A DNA stretch of 43,590 bases from an uncultured Eubacteriales bacterium (GCA_900315265.1 OMYN01000015.1:1-43590); one strand, 5' to 3'; counted from the stretch's first letter, positions 1-7,940 are shown. Numbers and translations are program-made. Notes: generated from the sequence alone by a model not told the origin.

Positions 1-115
1 CGGAAGATAGCCTTTGAACAGCAGAAGCTCTTTGCTGCAGCATGACAGTGGCATACCTAAAGGAAATCTAATTTACACACAATTTTGGACTTGACTCCTT
101 TGCAGCGGGAAAAAT

Positions 116-153
116 GGCAGATAATTTCGCCCATCCTGGAGAATATATCCGCC
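116..153. repeat. 38-nt imperfect palindrome, copy 1
   Basis: The element begins GGCAGATAAT and ends ATATATCCGCC, so its arms are near-complementary around a variable core of about 16 nt. It is exactly as long as copies at 179-216 and 28359-28396. Only 25 nt separate it from copy 2. Confidence 0.6.
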
Positions 154-178
154 TTGCCTTCCTTCTCCCTCTAAAAAT

Positions 179-216
179 GGCGGATATACTCCGTCAGAAA
201 ACCGAATTTATCTGCC
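179..216. repeat. 38-nt imperfect palindrome, copy 2
   Basis: The element begins GGCGGATATA and ends ATTTATCTGCC. Length and arms match copy 1 (116-153) and the copy at 28359-28396, while the cores differ. It could act as DNA (protein site) or as an RNA hairpin in the 3' region of the upstream minus-strand transcript. Confidence 0.6.
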
Positions 217-335
217 GCCTGTCCTAGGCCGGATGCTTCTTAGCCCGGGGCCGGGGGCTGCGCTGCCTTATCTTAGCTGTGCTCAAAACCGCTGCCCCTC
301 AGCCCCTCCACCAAGGCCCCGCCCACAAGTTACCT

Positions 336-1124
336 TCACACTAAAAATTTCCGAATCAATACATCGACATACTTGGTATTCAGCCTCATCTCAGACGTTT
401 CGAAGGTTACCAGCAAACGGTCCCCTATAAAATACCCTGCTTTCGCATAGCATTCGATACGGTACAAAGCTTTGTTCCGGTAATCCCGGTCATCCATCAG
501 GCCAAAATGCTCCCAGTAGATTTCCTTTCTTGTCTTTCTGTCAAAAATGGTAAAATCCGGGTACACAGTACCAAGTTCCGGCAGCAGCAAGGGCTTTTCA
601 TACAGGAAAGGAACATGCGCGGCATCCAGCCGGTCACCAATCAACATCTCCGATTTGGATCTCATCAACCTTCCCTTCATGGTATAATATCCCTCTTGAA
701 TAATAAAGGGATTACTCTCATAAGAGGTATTCAGAAAATCCCGGACGGCTGTTTCAATAGGAATGACAAGCGGCCGAATCAGCGGTTGAAACGATTTCGG
801 CATTGAAGAATAAACGTCCTCTTCCTCACCCGAAGCACGAACCCGAGCCAACCGCGTCAAAAGAGTATATTCTTTACGGAAGGAAGCCAGCAGTTTCCGA
901 TCATAATCCCTCTGTGCGATCTTTTTGGCAAGCGTCATCTGAGACTTCTTAATATAAACCCCGTTGCCGTCCTTAGGATCTTTGCGGTAGTAATACTGCC
1001 AGCCGGCACCGTGTTTATTTCCTCTCAACCGCCCCTTAGGTGCCTTCTCCAGTTCTTTTTCCAGTATGCTAAGGCTTTTTTTCAGATACCGGATCCGCTG
1101 TGCGATCATAAAAACAAATGTCAT
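336..1124 (-). CDS. Hypothetical protein with PD-(D/E)XK-nuclease-like region
   Basis: 262 aa. The start at 1124 is preceded by AGGAGG with 8-nt spacing. Residues 1-100 are basic and coiled-coil-like (RIRYLKKSLSILEKELEK), followed by a Trp/Tyr-rich patch. The second half has the order SKSEMLIGDRLD, YPDFTIFD, IYWEHFG and LLVTFE. That order resembles the core of restriction-endonuclease-fold proteins, with an acidic pair (PDF and WEH) where catalytic residues would sit, but the canonical ExK is changed to EHF. I recognise this as a recurring uncharacterised Clostridia protein and do not know its role. It could be a nuclease or an inactive relative. It is the last gene of a minus-strand run after yqeY. 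Confidence 0.75.
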   Translation of the reverse strand: MTFVFMIAQRIRYLKKSLSILEKELEKAPKGRLRGNKHGAGWQYYYRKDPKDGNGVYIKKSQMTLAKKIAQRDYDRKLLASFRKEYTLLTRLARVRASGEEEDVYSSMPKSFQPLIRPLVIPIETAVRDFLNTSYESNPFIIQEGYYTMKGRLMRSKSEMLIGDRLDAAHVPFLYEKPLLLPELGTVYPDFTIFDRKTRKEIYWEHFGLMDDRDYRNKALYRIECYAKAGYFIGDRLLVTFETSEMRLNTKYVDVLIRKFLV

Positions 1125-1344
1125 TTTTCAATCCTCCTGATCATAGTATGTAAGCGATGGGGTCAAGGAGGACCCGATATCTGAATGCGTACATCAATCC
1201 AAATACGAACGCCGATCCGAATACGTACTTCACATTTTCCGCTGCACCTGACACGGTAGGTACAAGCGCCTAAAACGAATGAGGGGCGGCTAAGATCCGG
1301 AACACCCGAATCAAAACCGCCCATATTTCCCCATCTTTTTGAAC

Positions 1345-1782
1345 TTACTTCAGTAAATCTCCCACTACTTTATTAATCAGCTTGCCGTCGGCCTTGCCCT
1401 TCAGCTCGCCCATGACTGCCTTCATGATCTGGCCGCGGTTCTTGGTCGCCAGCACATCCGCAAACTTCTCGGAAATGATAGCGCGCACCTCGTCCTCCGA
1501 CAGCTGCTTGGGAGCAAAGGCCGCCACAGCGTCATAATACTTCTGATACTCTTCTTTTAAATCGGTCCGATCCGCCGGACAGGTCTCCAGCTGTTCTTTG
1601 GCCGTTTTCAGCTCTTTACTGATAGCGCCGTCGACAATGTCCTCGGTGATATTGTCGCGGACGCCGTTATCAATGGCCGTCTTTTTAGCGTTGGAAATAA
1701 TAGCGGAGACCGCCTGTTTCTTTACGCTGTCGCGCGCCTTCATGGCTGCGATCAACTGTTTTTGTAATTCTGCAAACTGCAT
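1345..1782 (-). CDS. yqeY: GatB/YqeY domain protein
   Basis: 145 aa from the ATG at 1782, which is preceded by GGAGG with 8-nt spacing. A TTG five codons further up (1797) lies on the ribosome site itself and is rejected. The protein is the small stand-alone YqeY family, homologous to the C-terminal tail domain of the GatB amidotransferase subunit. The family is helical, with the LKTAKEQLE and LSEDEVRAII segments and a conserved GQIMKAVMGELKGKADG end that fits the family terminus GkvMkaLmpklkGkaDG. A tRNA-related role is inferred from GatB homology, but the exact function is not known. It lies 76 nt downstream of pyk on the same strand and may share its transcript. Confidence 0.9.
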   Translation of the reverse strand: MQFAELQKQLIAAMKARDSVKKQAVSAIISNAKKTAIDNGVRDNITEDIVDGAISKELKTAKEQLETCPADRTDLKEEYQKYYDAVAAFAPKQLSEDEVRAIISEKFADVLATKNRGQIMKAVMGELKGKADGKLINKVVGDLLK

Positions 1783-1858
1783 GATATTAACCTCCAAAAA
1801 ATAAACTTTAACATTCTTCCCGCCGTTTTAACGGCTCCGCAGTGGCGGCCGGCCTGGT

Positions 1859-3280
1859 TTATTCGACTTCCACGACCCGGATCATGTTGGTATTGCCGGA
1901 TTGGCCCAAAGGATAGCCGGCTACCAGGACGATTTTATCACCCTTCTGAAGAAGGCCGGTCATCTTGGCCCGGTCAACGGCCGAATTGAACAGCATATCC
2001 AGGTTCTGCTCCTCGTTGATGATTAAAGGGATCAGCGCATAGTTGAGGTTGAGCTGGCAGGCCACGCGGGAGCTGGTGGTGCAGGCGAGCACCGGGACCG
2101 GGGGACGCAGACGGGACAAAGCCCGGGCCGTCGCTCCGGACAGGGTGACCGCCAGGATGGCTTTGGCTTTGGTATCTTCCGCTACCGTGATGGCTGCGTG
2201 GCAGATGGCTGTGGTTACATTGTGCTCGGTGCGGTCCTGTGCCAGGATGGCGCGGCGCTGCATATGGTAATCGATATCCTTCTCCGCCCGCTCGGCGATA
2301 CGGCCCATGACACGACAGGCCTCCACCGGATACTGGCCGGAAGCCGTCTCCCCGGACAGCATGGTCGCAGACGTACCTTCCACGATGGCGTCGGCCACAT
2401 CGGTAACCTCCGCCCGGGTCGGCCGCGGATTGTGGATCATGGAATCCAGCATTTGAGTTGCCGTGATAACGACCTTACTGTTTTGCTGGCAGTAACGAAT
2501 GATCCGGCGCTGGATGCTTGGTACCTCTTCCATTGGCACTTCGACGCCCAAATCACCGCGCGCCACCATGATGCCGTCCACTACCGGCAGGATCTCATCC
2601 AGATTGCGGACTCCCTGGGTGTTTTCGATTTTGGCAATGACCTTCATGTTGCTTCCGTAGGCGTCCAGGATCTTTCTTACCTGAAGAATGTCGTCAGCGC
2701 AGCGGACAAACGAGCACGCGATCAGGTCAAAGCCAAGTTTGCAGCCAAACTCAATGTCGGAGCGGTCCTGCTCACTGATAAAAGGCATCGACAGCTCGGC
2801 GTCCGGAACGTTGACGCCTTTTTTATTGCTGATGATACCCGCGTTCTGCACCGTGCAAATAATATCCGTATCCGTTACCCGGTCGACCTGAAGGCCCACC
2901 AGACCATCATCGATCAGAATCACATTGCCCGGATGGACATCTTTGGGCAGATCCTTATAGGTGATACTGGCAATCGACTGATCGCCTTCTACCTGACGGG
3001 TCGTCAGTGTAAACGTCTGTCCGGTCGTCAGTTCGACTTTACCATCTTTAAAATTACGAAGACGGATCTCCGGCCCTTTGGTGTCCAGCATTGTTGCGAT
3101 CGGCTTATTCAGCGAGATCCGCACATGGCGCAGGCGGCGGAACTTCGCTTCGTGCTCCTCATGGGAACCGTGGGAGAAATTGAAACGAGCCACATCCATA
3201 CCGGCCAGCATCAACTGGCGCAGGGTCTCTTCATCTTCACTGGCAGGACCGATGGTGCAAATGATCTTTGTTTTACGCAT
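1859..3280 (-). CDS. pyk: Pyruvate kinase
   Basis: 473 aa, the usual length for the bacterial enzyme without the extra C-terminal PEP-utiliser domain seen in some Bacilli. It converts phosphoenolpyruvate and ADP to pyruvate and ATP in the last step of glycolysis. Visible landmarks are the N-terminal TKIICTIGPAS, the substrate-loop ARFNFSHG, the IAKIENTQG catalytic lysine/glutamate motif, MVARGDLGVE, ATQMLDSM and MLSGETASG. The start at 3280 has AAGGGG about 5 nt upstream. The C-terminal allosteric domain is complete (GNTNMIRVVEVE). It is first in a minus-strand run with yqeY behind it. Confidence 0.97.
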   Translation of the reverse strand: MRKTKIICTIGPASEDEETLRQLMLAGMDVARFNFSHGSHEEHEAKFRRLRHVRISLNKPIATMLDTKGPEIRLRNFKDGKVELTTGQTFTLTTRQVEGDQSIASITYKDLPKDVHPGNVILIDDGLVGLQVDRVTDTDIICTVQNAGIISNKKGVNVPDAELSMPFISEQDRSDIEFGCKLGFDLIACSFVRCADDILQVRKILDAYGSNMKVIAKIENTQGVRNLDEILPVVDGIMVARGDLGVEVPMEEVPSIQRRIIRYCQQNSKVVITATQMLDSMIHNPRPTRAEVTDVADAIVEGTSATMLSGETASGQYPVEACRVMGRIAERAEKDIDYHMQRRAILAQDRTEHNVTTAICHAAITVAEDTKAKAILAVTLSGATARALSRLRPPVPVLACTTSSRVACQLNLNYALIPLIINEEQNLDMLFNSAVDRAKMTGLLQKGDKIVLVAGYPLGQSGNTNMIRVVEVE

Positions 3281-3686
3281 ACATACCCCTTAGCATCTTA
3301 TCCCCGTCCCTTCCAATCTATCGACTGTCCTTACCGACTTACAGGCTGTCATTTTCAATCTACTGCTTGTTCTTCGGATTCTCTGACTGTCCTTTCGATC
3401 TGGGGAAGGCAAACATAATTAATTATTATTATACTCGCAATCGGTGTCTGCTGCTCAGAAAACCTTACCACTCTGCGTATTATTTTTTCGAATTTCTTGT
3501 ACAGAATACGTAAAAGCTTTTTTAAACAGAATGGCGGATAGGACAGCGGGCAAGTGCGTGGCCAGGTAGGGCTAGGTTGGCGTTCAGGAAGGTGACCAAA
3601 TGTAACACGCTTTGCAGCCGGACGGCTGGATCGATCATGTAAAGTATACCTGTATATGGTAGAATATATTTTGTATTTGATTGAAT

Positions 3687-3708
3687 ATTATATCGTGGTC
3701 GATATAAT
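3687..3708. promoter_or_regulatory. Palindrome, candidate operator
   Basis: ATTATATCG and CGATATAAT form perfect 9-bp arms around TGGT. The right arm contains TATAAT (3703-3708), so a protein bound here would cover a -10-like box. It lies 120 bp before the transposase-like gene. Confidence 0.45.
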
Positions 3709-3737
3709 CAACCATATCAAGATAAGAAATCGTTCCA

Positions 3738-3827
3738 TTCGAAAGATGGAGTATACGATAACGGACACAGTCCGAAAGATGGGATGCACGATTACGGACT
3801 CAGTTCGAAAGACGGGAGTATAAAACT
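3738..3827 (+). repeat. 33-bp tandem repeat, 2.7 copies
   Basis: Copies at 3738-3770, 3771-3803 and a partial copy at 3804-3827 all begin TYCGAAAGAYGG. Each full copy has ACGATWACGGACWCAG at its end. The last copy runs directly into the ATG at 3828, so the repeats form the leader of the next gene. Confidence 0.7.
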
Positions 3828-4985
3828 ATGGATATAAAACTTCCTTCAAATGCTCGTAAACAAACGATCAATAAAACGACCTATGTATACATTGATAAAC
3901 CTTTTTGGAATCCGCAGCGAAAACGCGGGGAGCATAAAAGAGAATATATCGGAAAAATGGATAACGATGTTTTCATCCCTAATAAACTGTACCGGAAACA
4001 ACTTGAAATAGAAGAGATGCGAAAACAAAAAGCGCTTTCGGAGGGTGCCGCTGATCCTACTTCCAGCGACAATCCTTCCGATAGTCTTTCCGACAGCCTA
4101 TCCGGCAGTTCCTCCAATAAAATAAAAAGCCCTTTATTGGTGCTGGACCGGATCAGTGAGAAATATCAGGTCAAACAAGCACTATGCTGCTTATTTCCGG
4201 ATCATTATCAAGAGTTACTTTATTTATGTTATTATATTGCCTTGGAAGGCGCTGTTACTTTTGACCATTTTACCAACTGGGCTATCCAACAGAATATACC
4301 GTGGCAGAAAGAACGTACGATGCAAGATATCGAAGCGCTGCTGCATTCAATAACCCCTGCGATCTATGACGGGTACTGTCAAAAAATCTCCTTTGTCTTC
4401 AAACAGGCTGATATGATCGCCTATGATATCACGATGGAGCAAGATCAAAGACAGGTTTCAACTGTATCTTGCTCTGACTCGTTTTTTTCCCCGCATTTTC
4501 TGCTGATCGTCCATCGCCGTTTTGGGATCCCTGTCTATCTTTGCGGTTGTGAAAACCAAACTGAAATCAACGACCGCATTCGAGGCATTCGCATCGGCCG
4601 TTCTGATGCTCAGCCTGTCTATTCCAAGATCACTGTTTATCCGGATCCTTATCTTGAATCTTCTGCAGGGGAAAACTTCCTGCACAAACCATTAATAGAG
4701 AGCATTCTTCAAGTGATCCGTAAATGCAAATACTTTTATACCTATCAAACATCCGGACATGGCATTTCCGGCTACCCCTATTTTTTCCTGTCTTTTATTG
4801 CTTTACAATTGACAACTATTTTGGATATTTACTGTGACCTTCTGCTTTCCAAACCATCTGAACAGGTAATCGCCGATCTTTACCGTTTTGATAACAAAAG
4901 GGAAGCCTCCTCTTCGACCTTGGGCCCCGAAGACAAGAAAACGGATGGGTTTTTAAGGCTGATAGATAATATCGCCAAAATATGA
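3828..4985 (+). CDS. IS1634-type transposase derivative, internally deleted
   Basis: 385 aa, against roughly 550-600 for intact IS1634-group (IS4 superfamily) transposases. The N-terminus (TTYVYIDKPFWNPQRKRGEHK, then EYIGKMDNDVFIPNK) matches the family opening KtYVYe..yWd..kkq.r.kR..IGKld. It is followed by a Ser/Asp-rich linker (residues 70-100), SPLLVLDRISEKYQV and a first DDE-type Asp in MIAYDIT. The segment normally carrying the second Asp (DRGF) and the catalytic Glu is absent; the protein passes straight to the C-terminal FLSFIALQL helix. The long frame has stayed open despite the loss of catalytic parts. It may be a decaying remnant or a domesticated DNA-binding protein. It has no visible ribosome site; the TATAAAAC next to the start lies inside the 33-bp repeat. 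Confidence 0.6.
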   Translation: MDIKLPSNARKQTINKTTYVYIDKPFWNPQRKRGEHKREYIGKMDNDVFIPNKLYRKQLEIEEMRKQKALSEGAADPTSSDNPSDSLSDSLSGSSSNKIKSPLLVLDRISEKYQVKQALCCLFPDHYQELLYLCYYIALEGAVTFDHFTNWAIQQNIPWQKERTMQDIEALLHSITPAIYDGYCQKISFVFKQADMIAYDITMEQDQRQVSTVSCSDSFFSPHFLLIVHRRFGIPVYLCGCENQTEINDRIRGIRIGRSDAQPVYSKITVYPDPYLESSAGENFLHKPLIESILQVIRKCKYFYTYQTSGHGISGYPYFFLSFIALQLTTILDIYCDLLLSKPSEQVIADLYRFDNKREASSSTLGPEDKKTDGFLRLIDNIAKI

Positions 4986-5012
4986 ATCCTCATCCTAATC
5001 AATGGAGGGCTA

Positions 5013-5041
5013 TTGACATCATTCGAAGTTGATGATATAAA
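5013..5041 (+). promoter_or_regulatory. Sigma-A-type promoter of the RiPP operon
   Basis: TTGACA (5013-5018), a 17-bp spacer and TATAAA (5036-5041) form a near-consensus promoter. It lies 60 bp before the glycosyltransferase start, and no other good promoter is seen before the ABC transporter. Confidence 0.75.
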
Positions 5042-5062
5042 ATAGATACAGGTTATATCTAT
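5042..5062. promoter_or_regulatory. Inverted repeat at the operon transcription start
   Basis: ATAGATA and TATCTAT are perfect 7-bp arms separated by 7 nt, directly after the -10 box. The position fits a repressor operator or a 5' UTR hairpin. No regulator gene is present in the operon. Confidence 0.45.
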
Positions 5063-5100
5063 TAAACCTTGTCGTTTGCGACCTGCACAAGAGGAAAACT

Positions 5101-6102
5101 ATGCGTAAAGTTCTGTTTCTCGTTAATGGTCAAGGATGGGGACATGCCGTAAGGGATCTTATGATTGCAAAGAAGATCCACGAACTCGATAAAAGCACGA
5201 TGATTTATTTTGCTTCGTCTGAAGATGGGCTGCGTTACTTTACTCTTCAGGATATCGATTGTCTCTCTCTTGACGCAATCACTTATCTTGATCTTTATTC
5301 TCTTGTGAAACCGGATCTGATCGTATCGGATGAAGACTTTAAGGCATTAGCCAGCTATCAGCTGCTATTGTCCAAACTGGTTTTCATCACCAATTATCTG
5401 GATCTGATCGATAGGGATACTTTGACACTCTTGTCGCAATGTCATTGTGTCCTGTTCTGTGAATTCTCTGATTCCGTACACAATAAAAACGCGATTTCGG
5501 ACAATGTGCTGTTTGTCGGTCCCCCATGCTCCTGGGACTGTACAGCCGTTTCTACTTCGAATACAGAAAAAACGGGAGTTCGAACATTCATAGGTCGAAC
5601 CATTCTGATTAGGCTGGGTGGGTGTCATAACTCCTCTGCACGCTTGGAGAATTACCAGCTGCTGTATCGATTAGGTAAGGTTCGCTTGCATAACTATACT
5701 TTTTTACTGGCAGATACTTCGTATACTGCCCTTCACATTCCCTGGAACACGACTATGCATGTGATCGACCCCGGCCGGATCGACCAATCCCTTCTTGATT
5801 CGTGTCATCTGATCATTGCAAGAGGGGGATGGAACACTCTTTGGGAAAGTGCTTTTTTAAAAAAACGCTGTCTCTCTATTCCCTACTCCGACAAAGTCAA
5901 CCCATTGGAAGAGTACACAGCTCTTACGATGAAACAAAGACACCTGATTTCAAGCATCTGTCTGGACAATGGTCAAACCGACCTTCAAGCGCAGTTGGCT
6001 CAATCGATCGATTCGAAAGATCCTCTTATTTCTCCTGCAAGCTGGATCGCTCAGCAGCCGAACCGATCAAGCCTGAACGATGTTCTTCGAAAACTAGCGT
6101 GA
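5101..6102 (+). CDS. GT-B fold glycosyltransferase of the RiPP operon
   Basis: 333 aa. The N-terminal GQGWGHAVRDLMIAKKI is the glycine-rich acceptor-domain loop of MurG/UGT-like GT-B enzymes. The C-terminal half holds IIARGGWNTLWES (RGGWN at residues 241-245), the family's nucleotide-sugar-binding G.GG/E region. The middle residues D-L-I-V-S-D-E-D and VLFVGPP fit the inter-domain beta-alpha units. No membrane segment is seen. It is the first gene after the promoter at 5013, 33 nt before the radical SAM gene. The place in the operon suggests that it glycosylates the peptide product, as the S- or O-glycosyltransferases of glycocins do. That is inference; the sugar and acceptor are unknown. Codons are AT-rich compared with the ATP synthase genes. 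Confidence 0.75.
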   Translation: MRKVLFLVNGQGWGHAVRDLMIAKKIHELDKSTMIYFASSEDGLRYFTLQDIDCLSLDAITYLDLYSLVKPDLIVSDEDFKALASYQLLLSKLVFITNYLDLIDRDTLTLLSQCHCVLFCEFSDSVHNKNAISDNVLFVGPPCSWDCTAVSTSNTEKTGVRTFIGRTILIRLGGCHNSSARLENYQLLYRLGKVRLHNYTFLLADTSYTALHIPWNTTMHVIDPGRIDQSLLDSCHLIIARGGWNTLWESAFLKKRCLSIPYSDKVNPLEEYTALTMKQRHLISSICLDNGQTDLQAQLAQSIDSKDPLISPASWIAQQPNRSSLNDVLRKLA

Positions 6103-6135
6103 TTTTCATAAAATCATTTTGTAAAGGAGGCAGTC

Positions 6136-7461
6136 ATGAACTGGAAGAAAAAGATCGAAACTCACGACCGGTATCTGGCTATTTCTTTTCCAAACACTGA
6201 AAACTGCCTTCTTACCAACCTATATGATAATTGTACGATGTCGGTGACACAGGATGACCTTGCCAAATTTCAAAGTATCCTTAAGGAGGAAAAACTGTCT
6301 CAGCTGGCTTCAAAACTGATCGCTAACGGCCTTTTACGGTTTCGCGGGCAGCAGACCGTCCTGGATCAGGAAAATGATCGATTTCCCTCTGTCGTATACT
6401 GGGGACTGACCGATCGCTGCAATCTTAGATGCCGTTATTGTTACGGTTGTTTTGGGGAAAACAAAGAAGCGGTCCCTTTGTCCCGGATGGATGCCTGCAC
6501 GATAATCGATCGATCAACAGAACTCGGCGTTCAAAAAATCAACCTGACAGGCGGTGAGGCATCCCTGCATCCCCTGCTTTTCCAAATAGCCGAACAGATC
6601 CGTGCCAAAGGAATCGACTGCGGACTATTAACGAACGCACAGGCCATCACCGCTGAAAATGCAGGTAAGTATAAGGTTTTCAGTTATGTAAAAGTAAGTT
6701 TGGATTCGCAGTATGCGGATCTCAATGACGCCTGCCGGGGCTCCGGCAGCTATCAGAAAACGATCGAAAGTCTTTCTTTACTGCGCCGGGAAAACATTCC
6801 GGTCAGTATAGGATGTGTCATCAACCGACTGAACTACCGGCAGATCGATTCATTTCAACAATGGTTGGAAGATCGTTTCGGCATCACGGACGTTTACCCT
6901 GCTTATCTGACTCCTACCGGACGCGGGACCGGTACAGGCTTGGATCTATCGGAAGATCAAGTACTGGAAACAGAAAATCAACTGTTTACCAGACTGATGA
7001 AGGATGACCGATATCGACAGCGTGCGCTTAAAAAGCAAAACCTTAAACGTGCCCGCGTGAGTACCCGCTGCGGCATGGGCATGACGGAAGTCTTCCTTAA
7101 TTATGCCGGGCAGGTTTACCCCTGCCGAGCAACGTATGAGCCGGACATGGATGCCGGTAATCTTTTGACTGATCCCCCGGAAACCATCCTTGACAGATTG
7201 CATGCTATTTCGGACCAATATGATGTAGCCCGCCTTTCCTGCCGTGACTGTGATTTTCGTTTTCTCTGCTCCGGAGGCTGCCGGGTCTATCATAAGGCGT
7301 ACACAGGCAGCTGGACCATCAATAGTCCGGTCATCTGCCGGCGAAAAATCAATGAAATCTGTCATTCGATCATACTGAATTCCGGATTATCCGGAATCTC
7401 ATCCTACACCTATCAGGTTATATCTCTGACAAGCGAAACCAATCAGCCTGGCAGGGTATAA
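6136..7461 (+). CDS. Radical SAM/SPASM peptide maturase
   Basis: 441 aa, start preceded by GGAGG. Residues 1-85 form a small domain that may be a winged-helix recognition element. The radical SAM cluster motif is Cys95, Cys99 and Cys102 in CNLRCRYCYG, followed by LTGGEASLHP (SAM-binding GGE) and VKVSLDS. A C-terminal SPASM domain has Cys312, Cys330, then CX2CX5CX3C at Cys369, 372, 378 and 382, and Cys401, ligands for auxiliary 4Fe-4S clusters. Such enzymes install thioether (sactionine or ranthionine), C-C or epimer modifications on ribosomal peptides. Immediately downstream (27 nt) lies a 32-aa Cys/Gly-rich peptide that is the likely substrate. Which reaction occurs cannot be told from sequence. 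Confidence 0.92.
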   Translation: MNWKKKIETHDRYLAISFPNTENCLLTNLYDNCTMSVTQDDLAKFQSILKEEKLSQLASKLIANGLLRFRGQQTVLDQENDRFPSVVYWGLTDRCNLRCRYCYGCFGENKEAVPLSRMDACTIIDRSTELGVQKINLTGGEASLHPLLFQIAEQIRAKGIDCGLLTNAQAITAENAGKYKVFSYVKVSLDSQYADLNDACRGSGSYQKTIESLSLLRRENIPVSIGCVINRLNYRQIDSFQQWLEDRFGITDVYPAYLTPTGRGTGTGLDLSEDQVLETENQLFTRLMKDDRYRQRALKKQNLKRARVSTRCGMGMTEVFLNYAGQVYPCRATYEPDMDAGNLLTDPPETILDRLHAISDQYDVARLSCRDCDFRFLCSGGCRVYHKAYTGSWTINSPVICRRKINEICHSIILNSGLSGISSYTYQVISLTSETNQPGRV

Positions 7462-7488
7462 TAAAATCTCGAAAGGAGGAACATGACC

Positions 7489-7587
7489 ATGTATGAAAAG
7501 CCTGCAATGGAAGAGACCGAACTGATCGTTTATACGAAGTGCGGATGTGGGTGCGGCGGCCACAACGGCGAAGGCGCCGGCTGCTGA
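7489..7587 (+). CDS. RiPP precursor peptide (CGCGC core)
   Basis: 32 aa. The ATG at 7489 is 9 nt from AGGAGG (7474-7479); an in-frame ATG at 7483 is only 3 nt away and is less likely. The leader is MYEKPAMEETELIVYTK, acidic in the middle with a hydrophobic LIVY, the type of stretch bound by PqqD/RRE domains. The putative core is CGCGCGGHNGEGAGC: Cys18, Cys20 and Cys22, and a final Cys32, with 7 Gly in 15 residues. It has no double-Gly processing site. The gene lies between the maturase and the PqqD gene, with a very strong ribosome site and a hairpin behind it, the usual arrangement for an over-produced precursor. Four cysteines could accept thioethers from the radical SAM enzyme or a sugar from the glycosyltransferase; both are inference. 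Confidence 0.85.
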   Translation: MYEKPAMEETELIVYTKCGCGCGGHNGEGAGC

Positions 7588-7604
7588 AAGGTACATGTCA
7601 TCGA

Positions 7605-7631
7605 CCGCGGCCTTGTTTACCTGGGCCGCGG
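7605..7631 (+). terminator. Hairpin after the precursor gene (attenuator or stabiliser)
   Basis: CCGCGGCC (7605-7612) and GGCCGCGG (7624-7631) form a perfect 8-bp GC stem with an 11-nt loop, 18 nt after the precursor stop. The T-run needed for full intrinsic termination is missing (CCTCCCCTT follows). It more likely protects or partly terminates the upstream mRNA, so that precursor exceeds downstream enzymes. Confidence 0.6.
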
Positions 7632-7682
7632 CCTCCCCTTACCATCGAATCAAGCTTACGGAAAAACATAAGGAGGCCCTTT

Positions 7683-7940
7683 ATGCTTCATTTACGTGAC
7701 GGGATCGTGATCGAATTCAGCGAAGGCAATGACGCCTATGTACTGATGGATCTTGACGAAGGTAAAGTATATAAGCTTAACTCTACCGCTCATAAAATGC
7801 TCTCTTCCATTGAAAACACCGGAAGCCTTCAGCAATACTATGATGAGGTCAGAGACCAGGCAGATGATCAGACGATCCGCCGGGATGCGTCTGATTATTT
7901 GAATGAACTTATCAGTAAGGGATATGTTATCGATGAATGA
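7683..7940 (+). CDS. PqqD-family RiPP recognition protein
   Basis: 85 aa, preceded by AAGGAGG. It has the PqqD/RRE pattern: an N-terminal beta hairpin (LRDGIVIEFSEGNDAYVLMDLDEGKVYKLN), then STAHKMLSSIEN and a helical end (DYLNELISKGYVIDE). Free-standing PqqD-like proteins bind the precursor leader and hand it to the radical SAM enzyme or peptidase. Its stop overlaps the start of the next gene by 8 nt, which implies coupled translation. Confidence 0.85.
   Translation: MLHLRDGIVIEFSEGNDAYVLMDLDEGKVYKLNSTAHKMLSSIENTGSLQQYYDEVRDQADDQTIRRDASDYLNELISKGYVIDE

Larger units (their letters stand above)
1..335. other. Intergenic stretch with two 38-nt palindromes
   Basis: I see no gene here. The stretch is downstream of the minus-strand nuclease-fold gene. 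It contains two imperfect palindromes of 38 nt at 116-153 and 179-216, listed separately, and a GC-rich tail (230-330) with the palindrome-like CCCGGGGCCGGGGG. A short open frame at 233-430 overlaps the 3' end of the neighbouring gene and has no ribosome site, so I do not call it. Confidence 0.6.
3281..3827. other. 547-bp intergenic stretch between pyk and the accessory island
   Basis: The left part is the pyk leader and promoter region (minus strand). It includes an AT-rich block around 3415-3435 that could hold the pyk promoter, but I cannot fix the boxes. The right part is upstream of the transposase-like gene and contains a perfect palindrome (3687-3708) and 33-bp tandem repeats (3738-3827), listed separately. 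No gene is seen. Confidence 0.6.

Noticed and set aside
2198-3418. Long open frames antisense to pyk, uvrA-like, atpD, atpA, purH and pepC genes
   Set aside because: They lie opposite well-identified genes, have no ribosome sites or recognisable domains, and arise from the codon bias of the coding strand.
7539-7940. Longer PqqD-like protein of 133 aa starting at 7539
   Set aside because: The upstream part is an Arg-rich out-of-frame reading of the precursor gene and hairpin; the ATG at 7683 has a strong ribosome site.
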